The notes beneath the pieces were generated by a model that worked only from the letters and a program-made list of their open reading frames with translations, was not told where the DNA came from and ran no database searches. A stretch of DNA of 8,040 nt from Planctomycetota bacterium (GTDB lineage: Bacteria > Planctomycetota > UBA8742 > SKZP01 > JAIOTL01). The number at the start of each line of letters is the position of its first letter. The stretch's first letter is position 1. This document shows, in pieces, positions 1-5,305 of the stretch. The stretch spans positions 1 through 8,040 of the forward strand of contig JAIOTL010000053.1 of assembly GCA_021106775.1 (NCBI GenBank). Direction: 5' to 3'. Both the position numbers and the translations under genes were made by a program.

Positions 1-4
1 TCAA

Positions 5-601
5 TTATTCGTTTAAATCGTCGTCAGCGTCAGTGTCATCAGTTTTAATCTTCCATTCATCTGATTCTTCTGCCAGCCAAACGGGATATTTTTTTGCTTT
101 CGTCTGGTAGTATTTCCAAGTTGATGTGCCGTCTTTTGATTCTTCCACGAAATTCTTGGCAATTGCTTCGGTAATGCCTGTCATTGAATTGCTTGAATAA
201 TCGAATATTAACAGTGCGCCAAAAATGTTGACTACTGCAGCAAGCGCAAGAACCACAACCCAAAGTGCGCCAATTTTAACGGGTTTAATTGGTTCACCAA
301 GTGCAGGTCTTTCTTCGGGTTCGGCGACAGCTCTTTTTGCAGCTCTACCAACAGTCCTGCCTCTTTTCAATACAGGACGTCTGCGTGCTGGTGCTTCATC
401 CTCAAACATTGTCGGATCAGCATCGATAACACCTTCCAGAGGTTCTGTCTGCATACCGATTTCATCGTCATCTTCGAGGAAATCGTCTTCAATTTTTTGT
501 GTCGCTTCCAACTCGCCGAATTCATCGCCTTCATCGAAAACCAATTCTTCGGTGAAAGGATCAGCACCACCATCAAGTTCGATTGTTGGTACGGAACTGT
601 C
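5..601 (-). pseudogene. Membrane-anchor C-terminal part of the same helix-turn-helix gene, separated by an in-frame TAA
   Basis: This stretch is in the same frame as the 98-residue head and runs 198 codons to a TAA at 7-5. The first 19 codons after the internal stop (DSSVPTIELDGGADPFTEE) join the acidic linker smoothly. The linker is followed by an Arg/Lys-rich patch (joined residues about 171-189, with RRRPVLKRGR), one hydrophobic helix of about 23 residues (joined residues about 209-231, nt 274-206), and a roughly 65-residue tail rich in Asp, Glu and Lys. Basic residues before the helix predict the head inside the cytoplasm and the tail outside. Independent translation is unlikely: the first possible start is a TTG at 544 with no Shine-Dalgarno, and the first ATG lies 30 codons further on. 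Most likely this is one 297-codon gene carrying a nonsense mutation, or a sequencing error. Programmed readthrough is less likely because TAA followed by G is not a known leaky context. Confidence 0.75.
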
Positions 602-898
602 TTATTCGACAAGGTCAAAACCTTCAAGATCAAGCATTGTTTCCTCGTTACTGGTATCCATCACAACGAGGTCTTGTTCGGTTTCGTTAATAGGTTGTGC
701 TGCTGATTCAGGCAAAATCACAACATCCTCTGCTTTGCTGCCCTTTGCCAACATATCTATGTCATCTCTTCTAAACTTCATACGATTTTGGTCGCGGAAT
801 GCTCTAATCTGTCCCTCGGAAACGAGTCTTTTCAACTCTTCCTCATCCATGCTGAGTTCACCAAGCACCTGCTCAAATGAATAATATTCAATTGCCAT
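602..898 (-). CDS. Excisionase-type helix-turn-helix protein, N-terminal piece (98 aa) ending at a premature TAA
   Basis: Residues 1-52 look like a short winged helix-turn-helix of the MerR/excisionase type. Helical segments are followed by 'VSEGQIRAFRD' and 'MKFRRDDID', the pattern seen in this family where a strand-turn-strand wing follows the recognition helix. Residues 53-98 become acidic linker. The ATG at 898 is well supported: AAGAGGTG lies 7 nt upstream. The TAA at 604-602 does not look like a natural end, because the same frame continues with the same acidic composition for 198 more codons (see the entry at 5-601). If the stop is real, the cell makes a free soluble DNA-binding head; the likely ancestral product was membrane-anchored. 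The target DNA is unknown. The fold call is by eye and the family is inferred. Confidence 0.75.
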   Translation of the reverse strand: MAIEYYSFEQVLGELSMDEEELKRLVSEGQIRAFRDQNRMKFRRDDIDMLAKGSKAEDVVILPESAAQPINETEQDLVVMDTSNEETMLDLEGFDLVE

Positions 899-905
899 AT
901 TTAAG

Positions 906-913
906 CACCTCTT
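906..913 (-). promoter_or_regulatory. Ribosome binding site of the helix-turn-helix gene
   Basis: On the minus strand AAGAGGTG lies 7 nt before the ATG at 898. It fixes this ATG as the start and shows the head of the interrupted gene still has a good translation signal. Confidence 0.7.
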
Positions 914-940
914 AGGGGAGTAAAAGGGAATTGTGAGTAT

Positions 941-968
941 TTTTTACATATATTTCAAAGAAGGTCAA
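941..968 (-). promoter_or_regulatory. Candidate sigma-70-type promoter for the helix-turn-helix gene
   Basis: On the minus strand TTGACC (968-963) is followed after 16 bp by TAAAAA (946-941), about 43 bp before the start codon. The -35 matches consensus at five of six bases and the -10 at four of six. It lies in the 135-bp gap after the 934-residue gene, so the helix-turn-helix gene may be transcribed independently. The region is AT-rich, so chance matches are possible. Confidence 0.4.
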
Positions 969-1033
969 ACAAAATCAATAATTCATTTCGAAATATTTAT
1001 TTTCTTTTACAAATTTTCATATTCTAAGTGAAA

Positions 1034-3838
1034 TTACTTCATTGTCAGAGCATCAACTTTGGTTTTTAATTCATTGAAGCGTTTGATGAAATCATCCTTG
1101 GGGATTGCTTCGGCAAACCGCGGTAGTGAGAGATTTTTATCCGTAGAGATAGCGTCGACAAATTTCCATATTTCAACTGTTTTCTCATCATTTATCTGAA
1201 GTTTTGAGAGTCGCTCAACTAGATTGCTCAATACAACTCTAAAATTCTCGCTGGTTAACGCAAATTTCATCGCTTCATCATTTAACTCTTCAAATTTTAA
1301 CCAAACTGTCAGAGTTTCGGAAAACCATTTCTCAAAACTGATTTTAGCATTTTTTAAAAGCTCCATTAAGCTGACAAGGTGCTTATTTGTTGGGTTCATA
1401 GTCAGCTTCTTCAATGATTCCATACTGTTTATCATTTTCCCAATTTTGAAAAGGTAAATTTCACCCGATGGAGTTTTCAACTCTTTCCTTTGCGCATCCA
1501 CATATTCAAGAACAGTTTTCCATGTGAAATCCAGATACTTTTCATTAACGTCCTGCACCGCGAAAATTAATCTCGGAGCAACTCTGATATCCGCTTCAGA
1601 GTCGTAATTTATTGTCCATTCTATATCTTCCTTAATTTTCTCATCAGGTATCTTTTTTTGCTGAATCTGTGTCTTATATGCGTTGAATATATCAAGCTGG
1701 TCCCATTCCGAACTCCGCAATCCCAAACGAATTCTGAGAAGTGCTATCTCAGTCTGTTTGAGTTGAACAAGCTCTGAAGGATAATGCGGTAAAAGCTTTT
1801 TTAGAATAAAATCAGCAAGTTTACGCTTCATCAGAAGCTCAGGAACGATTAATGCTGACTCTTCAATGATTTTTCTCTTCGCATCTGATAATTCCAAGTA
1901 TTTTTTCTCGTTGTTATACGGCAAAGCGAGGTTTATCAAAGCTTTCTCAAGCTTTGGCAGAAACAATCCGTTTGCACCCTCAGGAACGTTGAAATACAGA
2001 TAACTCAGAGCATCGTAAAGTTCGGTATAGATTTTTGGTGAAATAAACGGCTCTTCGAGAATTTCGAACAATTCAAAAACAGTGGTGATTAAATCGATGA
2101 ACGATTCTGGGTCGAGAAGGATATTCACGAGATATTTATTTTGTTTCTCGTATTCGATTAGCCATGATTTAAACTCTATCGAATTTCCGCTGCGCAATGC
2201 TGACCAGAGAAGTACAACGAGTTGTTGAGGCTTAAATGGTTTTCTATCGAAAAGATGAATTATAAGCTTGCTAATGTCGAATTTCCCTGCAAGCTCATTA
2301 ATCGTATTCACCATAGTTATTGGCTCCATGCATTGCTCGTCATTGCTGTCAATAATTTCCTGCAATGTAAGAATCACCGCTTCTATATTGCGCTCGTCAA
2401 GGTAATTGTTCCATTTTCCCAGCCCTTTTAATGCGGCTTTCTGAATTTCCGAGGGATATTTCTTTCTTTCTTTTATTATCTGCAACAGTTTATCGAGGGT
2501 TGCGCCGTCTTCTCCCTCAAAAGCAATTCTCTCAACGATGTAACGTCTTATTTCAATTCCAACCTCTACTGTGAATAAAGACCGAAGTTTTGGCTCGCAT
2601 CCTCCGAGTTTAAGATACAAATCGGTAATCCGCTTTTTCACTTCCAGAGACACATCTGCAAACCAGGTTTTATTGAGTCTATCTGTAAGTTGATTTCGAT
2701 TTTTTATTTCGAATTTCTGCTCATCAACAATTGCAATTATGTTTTCAAGCGCTGTTAGAACCACATTGCTTGAATTGTAATCAAGTGCTTCGACATTAAT
2801 CTCGAAAGACTTGGAATTTAGCTTCAGCATATTGATTTGGTTTTTCTCGCGCAAGTCCGCAAGTTGTTTACTTTTTGCAGAGAATTTTTTTTGAAGATTT
2901 TCCAAAATTATCGACATTTTTTCGATTTCAGGCTTCTTTTCAAAGATTTTCCACCAGCTTAACCAATTGGTGTAATCATTGGGCTCAGGCATATAATTTG
3001 TTATTGTTGACAGTGCGTCAGAAGCATATTTTTGTATGAAGCCGTGCAATTCTTTATCAATTCCATTGTTCTTAGCGTTTTCTGAGTCTTTTATCTCATG
3101 CTTAATGTTAAGCAGATTTATCAACGGTTCGATGAATTTTATCTGATATTGAACAGAAAAAAACTGAATGCTTGTTGCAAGTGCAGTTGCATATTTAATT
3201 GTATAAAGATTATTGAAGTTAATTTCTTTTACACCGGTTAAAATTCCGTTAATACTTTTGAAAAGTCTGTCCTTGGGATAAATTGTTATAATTTCATCGA
3301 TTTTTTCGTTGTAATCCTCGTTAATACGCAAAACAAGAAGGCTTGCAATATAATCCTCAAGCAATAATTCGTTTGTGCTTTTTCCAATAGCGGAAATCGC
3401 GTCCAAAACTTCTCTTAAAATGCTTTTATCAAGTGTATCAACAATGATTTCAGATTTTACTAAACTTCGGTAATCTTCGTCATTGATAGCTTTCATGAGA
3501 ATTGAATTCAAAACGATTGTACGTGAAGATGCTCCTTTGGCTTTGAGAACTTTTTCCTTCATTTCCTTTATGTCTTTGATTTTCTCTTGCTTTGCTTTCT
3601 CCGCTTTTTTCTTTGCCGCTTCTTCTTTCTCAGCTTTTATTTTTTCTGCTTCAGCTTTCTCAGCTTCGGCTACAGTGTCATCTTTTTCTGGAGTATCATT
3701 ATCGGTCTTAGGCGTGGGTGTATCCTGTGCATGTATTGTCGATATGCATAAATCTAGAATGAGAACAACAATAAGCACGGATATAAACATGGCTCTGAAA
3801 AGAATTTCATAATGTTGAGAATCTCTGTATTTATGCAT
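1034..3838 (-). CDS. Large exported HEAT-like helical protein with an N-terminal coiled coil (934 aa)
   Basis: The function is not recognised. Residues 15-32 form a hydrophobic segment after a basic start. A signal-peptidase site is plausible after Ala37 (I-H-A, then QDTPTP), so the protein is probably exported, or anchored if uncleaved. Residues 52-100 are dominated by Lys, Glu and Ala and should form a charged coiled coil or long single helix. From about 105 to the end the sequence is almost entirely amphipathic helices in short pairs, as in HEAT/ARM solenoids; the stretch around 415-495 is the most HEAT-like. Residues 275-296 (ALSTIT...NWLSWW) resemble an 'ALxxITG...W..WW' unit that I associate with planctomycete HEAT-repeat proteins. 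No catalytic motif was seen. A scaffold or protein-binding role is inference. The ATG at 3838 has an AGGGTG-like ribosome site; an internal ATG at residue 17 lacks one. The gene is divergent from the TrmB-family regulator. Confidence 0.85.
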   Translation of the reverse strand: MHKYRDSQHYEILFRAMFISVLIVVLILDLCISTIHAQDTPTPKTDNDTPEKDDTVAEAEKAEAEKIKAEKEEAAKKKAEKAKQEKIKDIKEMKEKVLKAKGASSRTIVLNSILMKAINDEDYRSLVKSEIIVDTLDKSILREVLDAISAIGKSTNELLLEDYIASLLVLRINEDYNEKIDEIITIYPKDRLFKSINGILTGVKEINFNNLYTIKYATALATSIQFFSVQYQIKFIEPLINLLNIKHEIKDSENAKNNGIDKELHGFIQKYASDALSTITNYMPEPNDYTNWLSWWKIFEKKPEIEKMSIILENLQKKFSAKSKQLADLREKNQINMLKLNSKSFEINVEALDYNSSNVVLTALENIIAIVDEQKFEIKNRNQLTDRLNKTWFADVSLEVKKRITDLYLKLGGCEPKLRSLFTVEVGIEIRRYIVERIAFEGEDGATLDKLLQIIKERKKYPSEIQKAALKGLGKWNNYLDERNIEAVILTLQEIIDSNDEQCMEPITMVNTINELAGKFDISKLIIHLFDRKPFKPQQLVVLLWSALRSGNSIEFKSWLIEYEKQNKYLVNILLDPESFIDLITTVFELFEILEEPFISPKIYTELYDALSYLYFNVPEGANGLFLPKLEKALINLALPYNNEKKYLELSDAKRKIIEESALIVPELLMKRKLADFILKKLLPHYPSELVQLKQTEIALLRIRLGLRSSEWDQLDIFNAYKTQIQQKKIPDEKIKEDIEWTINYDSEADIRVAPRLIFAVQDVNEKYLDFTWKTVLEYVDAQRKELKTPSGEIYLFKIGKMINSMESLKKLTMNPTNKHLVSLMELLKNAKISFEKWFSETLTVWLKFEELNDEAMKFALTSENFRVVLSNLVERLSKLQINDEKTVEIWKFVDAISTDKNLSLPRFAEAIPKDDFIKRFNELKTKVDALTMK

Positions 3839-3865
3839 TTTTCACCCTAAAATTTACATAATTTC

Positions 3866-3893
3866 ATTTTAACACCGATTTCTTGTTTGAAAA
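3866..3893 (-). promoter_or_regulatory. Candidate promoter of the 934-residue gene
   Basis: On the minus strand TTTTCA (3893-3888) is followed after 16 bp by TAAAAT (3871-3866), 27 bp before the start codon. The -10 matches TATAAT at five of six bases; the -35 is weak at four of six. The region is very AT-rich, so this is tentative. Confidence 0.3.
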
Positions 3894-3969
3894 TCGAATC
3901 GAGCGTAAAAACAGTGCTAAATTCGAGTTTAATTTATTTTTTATTGTTTCGTCTAACTAATACAGTTTT

Positions 3970-3998
3970 TTGACAATAAATACTTAATGAAATTTATT
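3970..3998 (+). promoter_or_regulatory. Candidate promoter of the TrmB-family regulator gene
   Basis: A perfect TTGACA at 3970-3975 is followed after 17 bp by TTTATT (3993-3998). TATTAT at 3995-4000 and TATATT at 3998-4003 are alternative -10 elements at longer spacing. Transcription would begin about 50 bp before the ATG at 4058. The gap 3839-4057 carries this and the opposite-facing candidate promoter and otherwise shows nothing but AT-rich DNA. Confidence 0.5.
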
Positions 3999-4057
3999 AT
4001 ATTTTTCGATAATTAATTGTATAAATATCAAACTATTACAAAATTTTGAGAAAATAC

Positions 4058-4894
4058 ATGATTGAACGTCTAAAATTTCTTGGTTTTTCAGATAATGAAT
4101 CAAAGGTGTACCTTGAACTTCTAAAGTGTTTCCCTGCAACTGCGTATCAAATCGCCAAAAGAACCGGTTTAGCAGGAGCAAACGTGTACCAGGTTCTGGC
4201 AACTTTGGTTAAAAAGGGCTTCGTTACTGAAACTGACGGCGAGAAAAAGCTCTACACACCCATTGATCCAAAAAGCTGGGTCGACAACAAAAAGAAAGAA
4301 TTTTCAGAAAACATTGATGTAGTCGCCAGAGAATTGGATGCTTTGTTTGAAACTCCTAAGGAAGATTACCTGATTTATCGCCTGAAAAATGAAGCAGCGG
4401 TTGCACGGAAAATTCAGGAATTAATCGAATCTGCTGAGGTTGACATTTATTTCGACCTCTTCCCGAAAAACTTCAGAATCTGGAAAAACAAACTAATCGA
4501 TGCTACCAACAAAGGCATATTTGTTAAGGGTACTGTATATGAGAAATTCGACCACAACTTCGACAATCTCATGCTTTCACTGCACCCCTTAGCGGATTTA
4601 GTATTAAAAGAACATAATAATGACCTATTCAGCATACTTATCGACGCTAGAGAAGCGATTTTCGGGCTTTTCGCAAAAGACGGCAGTTTGAAGTCATGCT
4701 TCTGGTCAAGAAATCTTCAACTTTGTCTCCAGCTTGAGTCCGGCATGCGTTCCGAGATGATGCACTGGTTCTTGCTCCAAAATATCGATATCAACAAAGT
4801 TCTCGATAAGGAAAATCTGGAATTTTACTCGAAACTTCGCAATCCTTACGCTCTGCAAAAACGCATGAGAAAGAATGGTAAACCAATCAAATAG
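4058..4894 (+). CDS. TrmB-family transcriptional regulator (278 aa)
   Basis: Residues 1-65 form a winged helix-turn-helix of the TrmB type. The opening 'MIERLKFLGFSDNESKVYLELL' matches the family's usual 'L...GL...EA.VY..LL' start, 'TAYQIAKRTGLAGANVYQVL' contains the helix-turn-helix core, and 'LVKKGFVTE...KLYTPIDP' is the wing. Residues about 66-95 look like a helical coupling segment. Residues about 98-240 resemble the phospholipase-D-like effector half found in many TrmB proteins, with helix 'AVARKIQELIESA' followed by strand 'VDIYFDLF', but no HxK catalytic motif is seen, as expected for a regulator. Known relatives bind sugars or other small ligands and control transport or metabolism; no transporter is next to this one. 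The ATG at 4058 is chosen over the in-frame TTG at 4046 because family members begin at this point. Two TAG codons end the gene (4892 and 4898). The ligand and targets are unknown; the divergent and downstream secreted-protein genes are candidates. Confidence 0.85.
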   Translation: MIERLKFLGFSDNESKVYLELLKCFPATAYQIAKRTGLAGANVYQVLATLVKKGFVTETDGEKKLYTPIDPKSWVDNKKKEFSENIDVVARELDALFETPKEDYLIYRLKNEAAVARKIQELIESAEVDIYFDLFPKNFRIWKNKLIDATNKGIFVKGTVYEKFDHNFDNLMLSLHPLADLVLKEHNNDLFSILIDAREAIFGLFAKDGSLKSCFWSRNLQLCLQLESGMRSEMMHWFLLQNIDINKVLDKENLEFYSKLRNPYALQKRMRKNGKPIK

Positions 4895-4915
4895 CGTTAG
4901 AACTTTGAATTAAGA

Positions 4916-4945
4916 TTCTCAATTTTGTAATTGTTTATTTATAAT
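4916..4945 (+). promoter_or_regulatory. Candidate promoter of the secreted-protein cluster
   Basis: A perfect TATAAT at 4940-4945 lies 36 bp before the ATG at 4982, with TTCTCA at 4916-4921 (four of six -35 bases) 18 bp upstream. It would let the cluster be expressed separately from the regulator gene that ends 87 bp before the ATG. Confidence 0.5.
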
Positions 4946-4972
4946 CCTTCAATCAACCAATAATATGAAGGA
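4945..4972. repeat. Seven-bp inverted repeat between the -10 and the ribosome binding site
   Basis: TCCTTCA (4945-4951) is repeated inverted as TGAAGGA (4966-4972), with a 14-nt loop. The left arm begins at the last base of the TATAAT and the right arm contains most of the Shine-Dalgarno of the 107-residue gene. It could be a protein operator, or in transcripts reading through from the regulator gene a hairpin that hides the ribosome site. A transcript starting near 4952 would lack the left arm, which favours the operator reading. Seven-base arms can also arise by chance. Confidence 0.4.
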
Positions 4973-4974
4973 AG
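4968..4974 (+). promoter_or_regulatory. Ribosome binding site of the 107-residue gene
   Basis: AAGGAAG sits 7 nt before the ATG at 4982 and supports that start. It overlaps the right arm of the inverted repeat. Confidence 0.65.
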
Positions 4975-4981
4975 AATCATT

Positions 4982-5305
4982 ATGCGGCAGTTATTTGTTT
5001 TCGCAATGTCTGCTATATGCATAATCGCTTTTAGTTCGATTGAAATTTTATCACTGAATAAATTTGCAAGCGTAATAGATGAAAACAATCAAAAGCGTGA
5101 TGCGGAATTAACGTTAAAGGTTGAGAAATTATTGCCTGTGATTGAGAAAATCCTCCTGCTGAAATACAAAATATCTTTCAAAACCGAAATAAAATCGAAA
5201 GACGAACTGACAAAATATTTTCAGAAGAAACATAATAAGAAATTTACTGATGCAAAACTCACAAAGCTTTTAATAAATACTGAATATTACAAGGAGAAAA
5301 AATGA
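4982..5305 (+). CDS. Small exported protein, hypothetical (107 aa)
   Basis: The function is not recognised. Residues 1-22 are a hydrophobic signal or anchor segment (MRQLFVFAMSAICIIAF), followed by 'SSIEILS', which resembles the leader ends of the two downstream genes ('STVETYS' and 'NSVETYS'). The mature part (about 83 residues) is very basic and mostly helical. The middle, 'VEKLLPVIEKILLLKYKIS' then 'KTEIKSKDELTKYFQKK', looks by eye like the opening module of longer secreted proteins of uncultured bacteria, in which a helix and a short strand precede 'SREELxxYL'. If so, this is a shortened or stand-alone version; that comparison is from memory and weak. There is no Cys-based lipobox. The last codon overlaps the next gene as ATGA (5302-5305), so the two are probably translationally coupled and may act together outside the membrane. 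Confidence 0.75.
   Translation: MRQLFVFAMSAICIIAFSSIEILSLNKFASVIDENNQKRDAELTLKVEKLLPVIEKILLLKYKISFKTEIKSKDELTKYFQKKHNKKFTDAKLTKLLINTEYYKEKK
5291..5305 (+). promoter_or_regulatory. Ribosome binding site and ATGA overlap at the 746-residue gene start
   Basis: AAGGAG at 5291-5296 lies 5 nt before the ATG at 5302, inside the end of the 107-residue gene. The ATG overlaps that gene's TGA by the classic ATGA arrangement. Together they fix the start and point to one transcript with coupled translation. Confidence 0.8.

Noticed and set aside
225..884. Open frame of 219 codons on the plus strand, rich in Ser, opposite the helix-turn-helix gene
   Set aside because: It is the antisense shadow of an acidic, low-complexity gene; Asp/Glu codons read backwards in this offset give Ser-rich protein. 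It has no domain pattern, and the minus-strand frame has a ribosome site and recognisable domains.
985..994. Perfect palindrome ATTTCGAAAT after the 934-residue gene, as a terminator
   Set aside because: It has no loop, a weak AT stem and no run of T in the direction of transcription of the minus-strand gene.
3540..3690. TolA/TonB-like identification from the K/E/A-rich segment of the 934-residue protein
   Set aside because: Only the composition is similar. The C-terminal part is a long helical repeat region and not a TolA or TonB domain.
4046..4057. TTG start four codons upstream of the TrmB-family gene ATG
   Set aside because: The family's conserved N-terminus begins at the ATG at 4058 and the TTG adds nothing conserved.
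4901..4927. Imperfect hairpin TTGAAT...ATTCTCAA after the regulator gene followed by TTTT, as a terminator
   Set aside because: The stem is short, bulged and AT-only in its core, and the T run is only four bases, so it is not convincing.
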